Assembly (NCBI GenBank): GCA_947044365.1
Contig: OX345636.1
Location: forward strand, 35,345,212-35,409,211
Origin: Petrosia ficiformis
Taxonomy: Eukaryota; Porifera; Demospongiae; Haplosclerida; Petrosiidae
Direction of reading: 5' to 3'
DNA: 64,000 bases
Shown: positions 11,969-24,898 of the stretch, one piece after another
Layout of the letters: each line of letters begins with the position of its first letter
Position numbering within the stretch: the stretch's first letter is position 1
Translations under genes and position numbers: made by a program
Notes under the pieces: generated by a model
Told to the model about the DNA's origin: nothing
Databases searched by the model: none
The model's input: the letters and a program-made list of their open reading frames with translations, nothing else

Positions 11969-12490
11969 GATAAATATAATGTAATGTGCTTATCATCACG
12001 AAATAAGTTATTATGGAGTCATATTACAAGCTATTCATTTCATTATAAACAATATACAATAATTTAAAGGTTTACTAATGAAAACTAGAAAACTAGACAA
12101 CTGATGTAAAATGTAAGTATGACTATTTGTAATTATAGAGTTGTCCCTTTTATTATACAAAATTGTTCAATATCAATCAAATTCCTACTCAGTTATAAAA
12201 CACATTACAACTAATTTGTGGTAACTAAAAAACAACAATATCATAACATTTAATACTGTACATACCTTTCCTTAGCTGTTATAGTTTTCAATGCATTAGT
12301 AGTGTGTTCCATTGACATAAATGATTAAAAAAAAGTTTTATTTGCTTAGAGTCTCAATAATAAACAATGCATAATTATAGTTAAATTTAACAGTATGACA
12401 TGTGAAATTCTCCATGTCACGGTGAGGTATAAATGACATAAAAATTAAAATTTTAATATGTGACACACTTGAAATTATTATAATTAGTGA
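11969..12490. other. 5' flank of the ROC-COR gene, no gene seen
   Basis: AT-rich sequence with no long frame, exon-like segment or strong repeat recognised. The promoter should lie here, but no element can be pinned down by eye. Confidence 0.5.
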
Positions 12491-12499
12491 TACAGCCAC

Positions 12500-12780
12500 A
12501 GAGATTATGATAAAAACAGGCCACCCATACATTTCAATTGCAAGAGATGAGTTGAAATCTCTATTAATATATACAGGTAAGTGTTGATAGACATAATTTT
12601 TAATTTAGTGTTTTTATGACTAACAAGGTCTTCTAGATGATCGCTAAAGTAGGGAATTGTCACCAGAGTGGCAAAACTGCTCATCTTAGTAACTCCGATG
12701 ATGAGTGAGTGATCATCATCGGAGTTACTAAAATCTGAGAATTTAAATGACAATATATTCCACAATGACAGAGTGGGTCT
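12500..12780. repeat. Dispersed repeat 'ggccNcccatacatttcaat' family, copy 1
   Basis: Begins 'ggccacccatacatttcaat' and includes 'gagtggcaaaactg'. Related copies are at about 28890-29060 and 38050-38215. This copy also contains a short inverted repeat, 'gtaactccgatgatgag' against 'catcatcggagttac' (about 12690-12730). Confidence 0.7.
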
Positions 12781-13459
12781 TAACTTTGCATAACATAATT
12801 TTCATCATAATGGAAGAGGCTGGCTACAATATTGTGTCTGTCTGTGTTTGCAAAAATCTGTGAAAACTACAAACGAGCTATTGGCCGACTTTAAAAACAA
12901 ATTGAAGTTAACCTTATGACTCAGACCCATACAAATGAGCAACATTGTAATTATACATAATACATAATTTTTTGCATATTACACATAAAAATTATATTTA
13001 TAGTTTCCCACGTGCAATATATTACTTTGCCACTTTACCAAAATGACAGAATGGGTCTTACCTTGCATATCATGATCATTCAAGTAAATACAGTTTTATG
13101 TTGTGAAGCTATTAAAGTACTTTTAGCACAAATACAAATTTATTTTCAGTTTTACAATTGTCGCAATGTTTCGTTTCTTGACCCAGTCAATGAATACTTT
13201 TAGCCACTACCAAAACTAAAATGGATATATGTTGTTCTGGATAAAGCATACAACTTCATAATTATTTACAATGTATTATACTCATTTACATATAGCTATA
13301 TTGTGTAGATATACACTACAAGCCTTACAGGAATGCTTCCACAAATTGGATATGTAAGCAAAAAATATAAACCTTGATGATAACTCCACAGTCTGTGGAT
13401 AAAAGGTGTAATTGAGTTTGCTTCAGTACTGATGTTTTAGTTCAACTCAGTTCAAATTT
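12781..13459. other. AT-rich intergenic stretch, nothing recognised
   Basis: Short local duplications such as 'gacagagtgggtctta' (12767) and 'gacagaatgggtctta' (13034) suggest old repeats. No gene is supported. Confidence 0.5.
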
Positions 13460-16400
13460 GTAATGTTTATGGAGTTATATACATGACATTAAAAGAATCG
13501 ACACATACATGTAATTAATGGTTTTAAACTCAAGTCTATCTAGTGGTTTCAGAAAGATGTTATATTACAGAAGAAGATCACATATGTATGGAAGAAAAGG
13601 AAAGTTCAAAGTGTATTTTTATGGAATGATATAACTGACATTAAAAGAATCGACACATACATGTAATTAATGGTTTTAAACTCAAGTCTATCTAGTGGTT
13701 TCGGAGAGATGTTATATTACAGAAGAAGATCACACATGTATGGAAGAAAAGGAAAGTGAAACATTGTAATATTTATGGAGATTCACACATTTAATACACA
13801 ATTTATGGTTTCATCGACACATACATGTAATTATTGGTTTTACACTCACTTCCTAGTGGTTTCGGAGAGATGTTATATTATAGAAGAAAATCATACATGT
13901 ATGAAAGAAAAGGAAAGTTAAACGTTGTAATATTTATGGAGATTCACACATTTAATACACAATTTATGGTTTCATCGACACATACATGTAATTATTGGTT
14001 TTACACTCACTCTCTAGTGGTTTCGGAGAGATGTTATATTATAGAAGAAGATCACACATGTATGGAAGAAAAGGAAAGTTAAACGTTGTAATATTTATGG
14101 ACAATCACACATTTAATACACAATTTATGGTTTCATCGACACATACATGTTTTACACTCACTTCCTAGTGGTTTCGGAGAGATGTTATATTATAGAAGAA
14201 AATCATACATGTATGGAAGAAAAGGAAAGTTAAAAATTGTAATATTTATGGATATTCACACATATAATACACAATTTATGGTTTCATACTCACAAGCTGG
14301 TAGATTTAAAGAGATGTTATATCACAGAAAATCACACATGTATGGAAGAAAAGGAAAGTTAAACGTTGTAATATTTATGGACATTCACACATTTAATACT
14401 CAATTTATGGTTTCATCGACACATACATGTAATTATTGGTTTTACACTCACTCTCTAGTGGTTTCGGAGAGATGTTATATTATAGAAGAAAATCATACAT
14501 GTATGGAAGAAAAGGAAAGTTAAACATTGTAATATTTATGGATATTCACACATATAATACACAATTTATGGTTTCATACTCACAAGCTGGTAGATTTAAA
14601 GAGATGTTATATCACAGAAAATCACACATGTATGGAAGAAAAGGAAAGTTAAACGTTGTAATATTTATGGACAATCACACATTTAATACACAATTTATGG
14701 TTTCATCGACACATACATGTTTTACACTCACTTCCTAGTGGTTTCGGAGAGATGTTATATTATAGAAGAAAATCATACATGTATGGAAGAAAAGGAAAGT
14801 TAAACATTGTAATATTTATGGATATTCACACATATAATACACAATTTATGGTTTCATACTCACAAGCTGGTAGATTTAAAGAGATGTTATATCACAGAAA
14901 ATCACACATGTATGGAAGAAAAGGAAAGTTAAACGTTGTAATATTTATGGACATTCACACATTTAATACTCAATTTATGGTTTCATCGACACATACATGT
15001 AATTATTGGTTTTACACTCACTCTCTAGTGGTTTCGGAGAGATGTTATATTATAGAAGAGGATCACACATGTATGGAAGAAAAGGAAAGTTAAACGTTGT
15101 AATATTTATGGACAATCACACATTTACATGTAATACCCAATTTATGGTTTCATCGACACATACATGTAATTATTTTTTTTACACTCACTCTCTAGTGGTT
15201 TCGGAGAGATGTTATATTATAGAAGAAGATCACACATGTATGGAAGAAAAGGAAAGTTAAACGTTGTAATATTTATGGACAATCACACATTTAATACACA
15301 ATTTATGGTTTCATCGACACATACATGTAATTATTGGTTTTACACTCACTCTCTAGTGGTTTCGGAGAGATGTTATATTATAGAAGAAAATCATACATGT
15401 ATGAAAGAAAAGGAAAGTTAAACGTTGTAATATTTATGGACAATCACACATTTAATACACAATTTATGGTTTCATCGACACATACATGTAATTATTAGTT
15501 TTACACTCACTCTCTAGTGGTTTCGGAGAGATGTTATATTATAGAAGAAGATCACACATGTACGGAAGAAAAGGAAAGTTAAACATTGTAACATTTATGG
15601 ACATTCACACATATAATACACAATTTATGGTTTCATACTCACAAGCTGGTAGATTTAAAGAGATGTTATATCACAGAAAATCACACATATATGGAAGAAA
15701 AGGAAAGTTTAAAGTAGTAATATTAATGGAATTATACAGATGAAATTAAAATAATCGACACACACTTGTAATTAATGGTTTTACACTCACTTCCTAGTGG
15801 TTTCGGAGAGATGTTATATTACAGAAGAAGATCACACATGTACGGAAGAAAAGGAAAGTTTAAAGTTGTAATGTTTATGGAATTATACAGATGAAATTAA
15901 AATAATCGACACATACATGTAATTAATAGTTTTACACTCACATCCTAGTGGTTTCGGAGAGATGTTAAATTACAGAAGAAGATCACACATGTATGGAAGA
16001 AAAGGAAAGTTAAACATTATAATATTTATGGACATTCACACATATAATACACAATTTATGGTTTCATACTCACAATCTGGTAGACTTAAAGAGATGTTAT
16101 ATTACAGAAGAAGATCACACATGTACGGAAGAAAAGGAAAGTTTAAAGTTGTAATGTTTATGGAATTATACAGATGAAATTAAAATAATCGACACATACA
16201 TGTAATTAATAGTTTTACACTCACATCCTAGTGGTTTCGGAGAGATGTTATATTACAGAAGAAGATCACACATGTATGGAAGAAAAGGAAAGTTAAACAT
16301 TATAATATTTATGGACATTCACACATATAATACACAATTTATGGTTTCATACTCACAATCTGGTAGATTTAAAGAGATGTTATATTACAGAAGAAGATCA

Positions 16401-18690
16401 CACATGTACGGAAGAAAAGGAAAGTTTAAAGTTGTAATGTTTATGGAATTATACAGATGAAATTAAAATAATCGACACATACATGTAATTAATAGTTTTA
16501 CACTCACATCCTAGTGGTTTCGGAGAGATGTTATATTACAGAAGAAGATCACACATGTATGGAAGAAAAGGAAAGTTAAACATTATAATATTTATGGACA
16601 TTCACACATATAATACACAATTTATGGTTTCATACTCACAATCTGGTAGATTTAAAGAGATGTTATATTACAGAAGAAGATCACACATGTACGGAAGAAA
16701 AGGAAAGTTTAAAGTTGTAATGTTTATGGAATTATACAGATGAAATTAAAATAATCGACACATACATGTAATTAATAGTTTTACACTCACATCCTAGTGG
16801 TTTCGGAGAGATGTTATATTACAGAAGAAGATCACACATGTATGGAAGAAAAAGAAAGTTAAACATTATAATATTTATGGACATTCACACATATAATACA
16901 CAATTTATGGTTTCATCGACACATACATGTAATTATTGGTTTTACACTCACTCTCTAGTGGTTTCGGAGAGATGTTATATTATAGAAGAAGATCACACAT
17001 GTACGGAAGAAAAGGAAAGTTAAACATTGTAATATTTATGGACATTCACACATATAATACACAATTTATGGTTTCATACTCACAAGCTGGTAGATTTAAA
17101 GAGATGTTATATCACAGAAAATCACACATATATGGAAGAAAAGGAAAGTTTAAAGTAGTAATATTAATGGAATTATACAGATGAAATTAAAATAATCGAC
17201 ACACACTTGTAATTAATGGTTTTACACTCACTTCCTAGTGGTTTCGGAGAGATGTTATATTACAGAAGAAGATCACACATGTACGGAAGAAAAGGAAAGT
17301 TTAAAGTTGTAATGTTTATGGAATTATACAGATGAAATTAAAATAATCGACACATACATGTAATTAATAGTTTTACACTCACATCCTAGTGGTTTCGGAG
17401 AGATGTTATATTACAGAAGAAGATCACACATGTATGGAAGAAAAAGAAAGTTAAACATTATAATATTTATGGACATTCACACATATAATACACAATTTAT
17501 GGTTTCATACTCACAATCTGGTAGATTTAAAGAGATGTTATATTACAGAAGATCACACATGTACAGAAGAAAAGGAAAGTTTAAAGTTGTAATGTTTATG
17601 GAATTATACAGATGAAATTAAAATAATCGACACATACATGTAATTAATAGTTTTACACTCACATCCTAGTGGTTTCGGAGAGATGTTATATTACAGAAGA
17701 AGATCACACATGTATGGAAGAAAAGGAAAGTTAAACATTATAATATTTATGGACATTCACACATATAATACACAATTTATGGTTTCATACTCACAATCTG
17801 GTAGATTTAAAGAGATGTTATATTACAGAAGAAGATCACACATGTACGGAAGAAAAGGAAAGTTTAAAGTTGTAATGTTTATGGAATTATACAGATGAAA
17901 TTAAAATAATCGACACATACATGTAATTAATAGTTTTACACTCACATCCTAGTGGTTTCGGAGAGATGTTATATTACAGAAGAAGATCACACATGTATGG
18001 AAGAAAAGGAAAGTTAAACATTATAATATTTATGGACATTCACACATATAATACACAATTTATGGTTTCATACTCACAATCTGGTAGATTTAAAGAGATG
18101 TTATATTACAGAAGAAGATCACACATGTACGGAAGAAAAGGAAAGTTTAAAGTTGTAATGTTTATGGAATTATACAGATGAAATTAAAATAATCGACACA
18201 TACATGTAATTAATAGTTTTACACTCACATCCTAGTGGTTTCGGAGAGATGTTATATTACAGAAGAAGATCACACATGTATGGAAGAAAAGGAAAGTTAA
18301 ACATTATAATATTTATGGACATTCACACATATAATACACAATTTATGGTTTCATACTCACAATCTGGTAGATTTAAAGAGATGTTATATCACAGAAAATC
18401 ACACATGTATGGAAGAAAAGGAAATTTCAAAGTTGTAATATTTATGGACATTCACACATTTAATACACAATTTATGGTTTCATACTCACAAACTGGTAGA
18501 TTTAAAGAGATGTTATATCACAGAAGATCACACATATATGGAAGAAAAGGGAAGTTAATAGTTGTAATAATTATGGAAATGAGATGACATTGACATAATC
18601 AATACAAAATTAATGGTCACTTCTATGTAGATTCAGGGAGACATTATATCATAGAATGAAGATCACACATGCATGGAAGAAAAGGGAACA
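13460..18690 (+). repeat. 5.2-kb satellite with nested higher-order repeats
   Basis: Related ~140-bp subunits, each with 'atgttatattacagaag', 'tcacacatgtatgg' and 'gaaaaggaaagtt', are joined by three connector types: a 'cgacacatacatgtaatt...ctctagtggtttcgg' linker, a 'tactcacaagctggtag' linker and an 'ttatacagatgaaattaa' linker. A 283-bp two-subunit unit repeats at starts 15962, 16245, 16528, 16811 and again at 17683, 17966, 18249. A larger block of about 1.44 kb is itself duplicated (from 15531 and from about 16975), and a ~570-bp unit repeats at 14182 and 14752. Each unit stays open for about 70 codons (MLYYRRRSHMYGRKGK), then stops; 283 is not a multiple of three, so no continuous protein runs through. 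Most likely non-coding satellite. Confidence 0.95.
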
Positions 18691-19118
18691 GCAGTGACAA
18701 TTAAGGAAATTAGATTAGTCAGTCCATAGTTACAAAATTTTTGATGGTAATAAATTAACTCCGGAATGCACTGACTCACTTGTTACTGCATTACCAAAGA
18801 AAGTTTGGATTTGGTACTTATCTTGATTAGTATTCTTCTAGTGGTAATTCCATAGGAAAATTTATTTAATCTTTTTCATAACACAAATATAATAAAACTA
18901 CTTTTATAAATGTGAATTTTTAATGAGACATTGGTGCACATGCCACCTTAAGACCAGCCAGTATCTTGATATGTTTATTGAATTATTGTTGAGTGTTTAA
19001 AATAACTCACTTGTAGATCTTCATCCATAATCAAAATTCCTAGGAATCTCTTATACTACTGTAAATTATACAGAAAATATCAGTTAATAATAGTATACTA
19101 TGTATTGCTGTATGTTGT
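18691..19118. other. Intergenic, nothing recognised
   Basis: AT-rich; no exon-like or repeat structure seen. Confidence 0.4.
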
Positions 19119-19126
19119 ATTTTAAT

Positions 19127-19401
19127 TAGTGTTGTTTTAGTTAACTATAACTATAACTAAAATCTTTTTAGTAAGGCATTATGTTAACTAAACTATAACT
19201 AAGTTAAGGTTTACTCTAACTACTATAACTAACTAAAATGCAAAATGGCCAATAATGATGCTTTTAATTAGTTAACTAAAACTAAAACCTTTTAGTAAGC
19301 CTAGTATAATTAAACTATAACTAAACTAAAAGTATGAGAAGCCAGGCATACTTATAACTATACCTAAAACTGGTCGCTATAGTCACACTAAAACAACACT
19401 A
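19127..19401. mobile_element. hAT-type MITE with 8-bp target duplication
   Basis: Termini 'tagtgttgttttagt' and its reverse complement enclose tracts of 'aactaaaactataac'. The flanks carry an exact 8-bp direct duplication, attttaat (19119-19126 and 19402-19409), which with the TAG...CTA ends fits hAT. Confidence 0.85.
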
Positions 19402-19409
19402 ATTTTAAT

Positions 19410-20140
19410 ATTGTGAAACTATAATGAATCAAATTTATAAGTGATCAAAGTGTCTGGTTTTTAGAGACCGGCTTGCCATTTAATGAATGAATTCTGTATC
19501 TTAGAGGTATTCTCTTTGTGGACTCCACCAAATTGTAATCTGCAAGTGCTAATATTTCAGAATTTCAAAAACTATTGTCGTCAATAAAGAATTAAGCTCT
19601 TGCAATAGACCTATAAAATAGATCCAGCATGCAGCTATTGATCCAGGCAAGGGGTTGCAATTGAGAATATGAATGGCTTAATAATATTCAGAAGTTGTGG
19701 AGTCATCAGTGGAAGAATTCCTTCATTTAAATTAAAATTTATTCGTATTGTGGTTCACTCACGTGAGCATGTACTCACATCATGTATACCTGTGTATCTT
19801 CGTAGGAAGGTTTGAGGAAAGTGTTACTGTCTTTATCGACCTGCATCAGTTGTTAGAATTGACAATGTCTAGGAAAACTAGTCAAGAGCACCTTGAAAAC
19901 TATTATTTGTAACGTATACATGAAAATTTTGATTGGCAACATAAGAAACAGAACTTCACTACACCTAAGTTATGTGTAAGTAGACTGCTGAAGCTATATA
20001 CTGGCATTTCAGAGCACATTATGAACAGTATCCTGCTGGAAGTTCTTTTACATCTTCAAATAATAGATATAAAGAAAGAAAAGGAAAGTTAGTTGGTTGC
20101 AAGTAAAAGCCTGGTACCCAGAGATCGCAATGCAAAGTGA
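19410..20140. other. Intergenic, no gene recognised
   Basis: No supported exon. A tail with 'agaaagaaaaggaaagtt' (about 20070) loosely recalls the satellite subunit at 13460-18690. Confidence 0.4.
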
Positions 20141-20145
20141 TGTCA

Positions 20146-21237
20146 TGACACGGAACCTGGTATACTATGGATAAACGGATTGTCGAGATAATTACCATAG
20201 CAACATGATTAATATACAAAATTGAAAAATCATTTTTACAGTATTATGGTAACTAATAAATAACAATTGTTTAAGTTCAACACTGAGTTCCATCTTTCTT
20301 GATTGATTCTTCATTATTTTCCACTCTGTCAGCTTTATAATTGGCGTAACTTCATTTTAAAGTATTTTCATTGAACAGGACACTTTCTTCATCCAGATAT
20401 CTCACTTTACTACCATATTGTAAACTAGTAATGTTAAGAAATACCTTACTAACCTTCACACTGCTCTAGAGTATTAGAAGACAGCATATATGACGGTGTA
20501 ATGGCGGCTTGTTTTGGCCGCCATTCTGAATGATCTAGAAGAATCTTTCCGCTTCCAAACAATCAAGCAAATGATTCATAAGGTGTGATGAACTTCTGTT
20601 CAACAATCAAAAAGTCTAATTGTGCCCTTTAAAGTACATAAACTAAGTTACAATAGCAGCCATCAACACAAACAATTCTTCAGCTGCTAATTAACATTCA
20701 TTAATAGTGGGCGTAGTTGAAGATTTCTCCTGTTTTGAACCCAAATTTGTAACGATTTAAAATTTTATAATCCATTGCAAAATAGTATACACTTTATATT
20801 ATACCGTATTAAGTGCACCTATCAAACGTTTAATTCACGAAATAAATTATGACACTCCAAAATTTACAAAAACTGAAATTTTTTTATTGCCTAATACATT
20901 TTCAATTGCGGAAGAAGGCGGATAAGCACCTTGTAATTAATGGAACAGCCAGTATACACTTTCAGGAACTGATATATGTTGCAACTAACACCTGAGATAT
21001 CACTTTGTACCTACATAAGTGTACCTTCTGAAATTTCGTTATCACCTCGGAGAAAAATGTAAGTTTTAAAATTCACCATTGAACTCTGTACTAAAACTAA
21101 GCGGTAATATACGGAAAGATTACTGAAATATTTGATCCGTGTCAAAGGATTTCTGGGCATAGCGGCGGAGGCTTTGAGATTGTTCTCTGCACACACACAT
21201 ATACAAATTCTTCTCCGAATACAATTTATAATAATAA

Positions 21238-21280
<43 letters not shown>

Positions 21281-21466
21281 CTCACTTCCAAATTGTGATG
21301 TAGTTCTGCATACTAGTAAAGACAAGCAAAGCAAAATTAAAGTTATTCCTCTTGATGGCCACAATCTATTCTCGTATATTCTGCCTGAGGCACTTCCCTG
21401 GCGGTCGGCGGTGGCGGCGGCGGCGGGGCGATCCGTTTATCCATAGTATACCAGGTTCCGTGTCAT
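20146..21466. mobile_element. Candidate TIR element (inverted ~36-bp ends)
   Basis: 'catgacacggaacctggtat' continuing through 'actatggataaacggat' at about 20147-20183 recurs inverted at about 21430-21465. The 1.25 kb between has no recognisable transposase; it includes a (TA)n tract at 21241-21278 and a GC-rich stretch (cggcggtggcggcgg) before the right end. No clear target duplication, so the class is unknown. Confidence 0.5.
21241..21278. repeat. (TA)n microsatellite
   Basis: Uninterrupted TA dinucleotides. Confidence 0.9.
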
Positions 21467-21814
21467 GAGGCGGCGGGCGGGGGGCTGAGTGCTAAAAGGT
21501 GGAAACATCTTGAGACACTGTTATAGAATTTGTGATGGTCAATATTATTAATCGATGAATTCACACGTGAGTAACCATAAGTAACAAATTTGAAATTGTT
21601 GAGGAGTATTTCGTTGGCAACTTTTCTATGTATATTATATATTTTGTATCAGGGTGAGTGGGTGTATCAAAAGCACCGACAGGGCAATATATTCCATATT
21701 GACCTCTGTGGTTAATATAATACCCTGTGGTTAATATATTGCCTTATGTTTTTATATTGTATTTATAATAACTGTGATAATGAAGAAAAGAGAATATAAT
21801 AATAAGTACAACGT

Positions 21815-22236
21815 CTTAAGTCTTGAAATCTTGGATCTTTCCTCTCCAAAAAATTTGGACAGTCTTCGGACTTAGAACGAGAGAATCGAAGTAATCCAGC
21901 CAAGAGTTGATATAAAGTACTGGAAGGATAGGTTTGCCCATCTACTCGCCTGCATTCAACGACAAAACGGGAAAGCCAGTAGTTCAGCTTTTCAGCTGAA
22001 GGACGTTCCAGGAGATCTGAAGGACACTGATCACCATCTCTCTGTTTCTGCCATTCTTGAAACACACGAAGTGCCCAATCAGAGTTTTTAGTTGTGTTCT
22101 GTGGAGTGAAACCCTCAAAAAATTTCGTCATCTCGTTTGCAGTAAGTGGAGAGGCAAATCACCTGTTTTTCAACGAAAGCGACAGATGAGGCCTTTTCTT
22201 TGAGTTTTCTCCACAGTTCTCCTTCTCGGAATCCAT
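21815..22236 (-). pseudogene. Crypton-like N-terminal domain fragment (ZMYM/QRICH1-type)
   Basis: From an ATG at 22234-22236 the frame runs through a basic lead (KKRPHL), an in-frame TGA just before FASPLTANEM, and then the conserved domain that precedes the tyrosine-recombinase region in Crypton elements and in host proteins derived from them (ZMYM2/3/4, QRICH1, KCTD1): NSDWALRVFQEW, LNYWLSRFVVE, YPSSTLYQLLAGLLRF, CPNFLERKDPRF. It breaks off after DPRFQDL into unrelated sequence. The recombinase catalytic part is not seen. Premature stop and truncation make it a pseudogene fragment. Confidence 0.75.
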
Positions 22237-22362
22237 AGGTTACTCTTGACGTCTCTTGTTCTGCTAGTTGATGACGTCAGAGTTGTTGCCCAGAAACTCC
22301 ATGGCAAGACCAATGAAAATCCAGATTGCCCAATAATGGATTAAGACACCCGTGCACTTTGA

Positions 22363-22515
22363 CACAAACCAATTAAACCATGGTTTCTCATGCAGTATGA
22401 GATACACACTCGTGCAATAATTCAATTAGAGCCCTCGGGCTATGCTCTCAAGCTCTAATTGAATTATGGCACTGGTGTATATCCCATACTGCCCTCAAAA
22501 CCATGGTTTAACTAA
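22363..22515. mobile_element. Palindromic MITE-like element
   Basis: Inverted blocks 'aattaaaccatggttt' / 'aaaccatggttta', 'cagtatgagatacac' / 'gtatatcccatactg' and 'attcaattagagc' / 'gctctaattgaatt'. A diverged relative may lie at about 34100-34250 ('gagctatgctctcaag'). Confidence 0.7.
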
Positions 22516-22739
22516 TACATATTTACTATTTCTAAATACTGAGGATCAAACTTATTTTGTGGGATAGAAGAAACCCACAGATAACACAATGCCCATTCTT
22601 CATTGTTACAGAAATACAGCAAGGTAGAGTGTTGGAAAGTTCTGTGTTTTCTAGTTACAACATTTGTATAGTGAAAGTCACAGGACACAAGAACAAACCA
22701 ACTTGATTGGATTTGCTGAAATTCCTGCAGCATTTCACA

Positions 22740-24480
22740 AATTCTGTCACAGTTTCTGCAGGTGTTTCCTACTTCTAGTGATACATTGGCTACACGAGAA
22801 TAACTTTACCCGTAACATGACATTATAAAATTTAGTCTGGCTCACCAGACTAAATCAATGTAGTCTTATGAATTGTAGTATATGACAAAAAAATTTTCAT
22901 GCTTTGTCTCTGTAGAACAACTGTTGTACAACTCTGTAGTACAGTACATTAACTATAAAACACCGCATAAAATGTGAATATTAATTATTACGTCTACACA
23001 TATTTAGTGTATAAATGTGAATAATTATATCCATAATTAACGTGTTGCAACTCCCTCGTAGTACAAAATATGGCAACCAAACTTCTTCTGGAGATCTCCT
23101 AGGACATTGCTTATAAGTATAATCTAAACTTATCATTCGTGATTGTAAAAATCAGTCAAGAGGGCATTGCTGCTTACAAATTCGAAGGCTCGTCTCTTTA
23201 CTTTCCTGCTGCTAACATATATAGCTCAACTTTCCTTGAATTCATCAACTGTCTTTTTGCATTTATGCAGCCTATGTATCAAAGTTGTGAATTGCTAGCT
23301 GCCTAACGTATGCAAGCTAGCAAAAGCAACTTTATGTGGGTGTGTTGAGAATCATCAATTCACTTACCACAAACAGTAATTATCGTTTAAATGCAGTTTA
23401 TACGCTACGAGTAAAGAACAATACAGTTAGTTTCACTATACAGTCCTTCTACAAAGATAAAACATGAACTTTTTTGTCACATACTATATATAGACCCTCC
23501 CAAAAAGAAGGCCTAGTGACAATGATATTACTATTGAAGGAGGGCGTTAATTGAACACAGCCCTCACTGCTTGCTATGCCTATGAAAGCAATAGAACCAA
23601 TCATTCCTCAATGAGAGTGAAAGGGCTAAAGGGCATACCTGTGAGATTAAGTCTAACCATGTTGACTTAACCCATGTACATGCTAAATTACTGATAAACT
23701 GTTTACTATCTGCATGTGAAACTAACTTGCCTGGAACAACTGAATGGTCAATCTTGATAGAAAGTACTTCTTTCCTTTTGTGATCACAAGACAAAAATAT
23801 CGTTACAACAAATAATGTCAAACCACTCTTGTGAAGTCAGCAGCACATTCGATAGCAGTGGGTCGTGTCAAAACCGCCTATATTGCATTATTGTGGTTGT
23901 GAGGAATTCGAATGAAGGTGGGGCTTGGTGGAGCTCGTGCAGGCGGATGGGGCAAATGCAGCACCATTCGAAGTAGGTGTTGATAGGTGTGTGTATCAAA
24001 CAAGCTATGAATAGATATATACAATTGTTTATCCACGTGCTCTATAAAGCTCTTTGATTATCTGCTTCCATCCTACTTTCAGGAGAGCAATAAAACAATA
24101 TTAGTATGGTATGTTTGCTATCACAATGTATATTTCTATTATACATACTGCATTATGAATTTTGCCAGGCCCATGGGAGGAAATTCAATTTCAGTGCTGA
24201 AAAGCTACCGCAAACAATTGTCTTGTTTGGTTTACCACCAAAGAAATGTAGGGGATCACTTGTAGCACCTGGTGGTTACTTGGTAGTCATAGCCAGGAAT
24301 GTAAATGATATACTTAAACCATCTCAAGGTTTAATTAAAGCTATATATAACTACTGGCACCTGAATGTGAACAATATCCAAGAGTAAGTGAAAGAAGTTT
24401 TAGTAAGTCTTCGTTAAATACTGGAGTAAATATATATATATATATATTTACTCAAGTATATAATTATATCGAAGTGGCTA
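22740..24480. other. No recognisable gene
   Basis: An open frame on the plus strand at 24106-24387 (93 codons, including KFNFSAEKLPQTIVLFGLPP) resembles nothing I can name. A small (TA)n tract is at about 24431-24447. No splice-supported model was found. Confidence 0.4.
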
Positions 24481-24845
24481 GAGACACCGTACTATCGGTG
24501 GTTGTATGAGCCACGGATCTTCTATTGACACCGACTGGTGCTTTATCTTATAAAGTCACGAAGTAGCTGTTGACAGCAACATACACCAAGCATAGGCGTA
24601 TCTGTTGTTTAGAAGATACCAGGGCAAATTAAAAATTCATGAGTTTATTAATAATTAATAATAATTAATACGTAAGGTAATTCCGGGTAACTCCGGACAC
24701 ACCCAAACTTCGAACAGTTATACCTATTTCCTCCTCGTTCTCAACAAAGAGCAGCATTGCAACTACAATAGTTCTACTGTCACTAGCTACTCACATAAGC
24801 TTGAAAATGAGCATGATACAATGAGTATGCAATACTATACAAATA

Positions 24846-24895
24846 CGCGATTCACACTAACGAGTAGTAGTACTACTACTTGTTAGTGTGAATTG
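24846..24895. repeat. Short perfect-type palindrome
   Basis: 'attcacactaacgagtagta' mirrors 'tactacttgttagtgtgaat' around a central gtac, within the 3' part of the MULE region. Confidence 0.8.
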
Positions 24896-24898
24896 CTA

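Noticed and set aside
13834..18587. Some seventeen open frames of 70-113 codons in the satellite
   Set aside because: All are the same tandem unit; no start context, splice or continuous frame supports translation. Kept only as a curiosity under findings.
13460..18690. CRISPR-like array
   Set aside because: Units are long, directly adjoining and homologous throughout, with no unique spacers; the genome is eukaryotic.
24431..24560. tRNA-like stretch with 'ggtggttgtatgagcc'
   Set aside because: No full set of A and B boxes or foldable cloverleaf found by eye.
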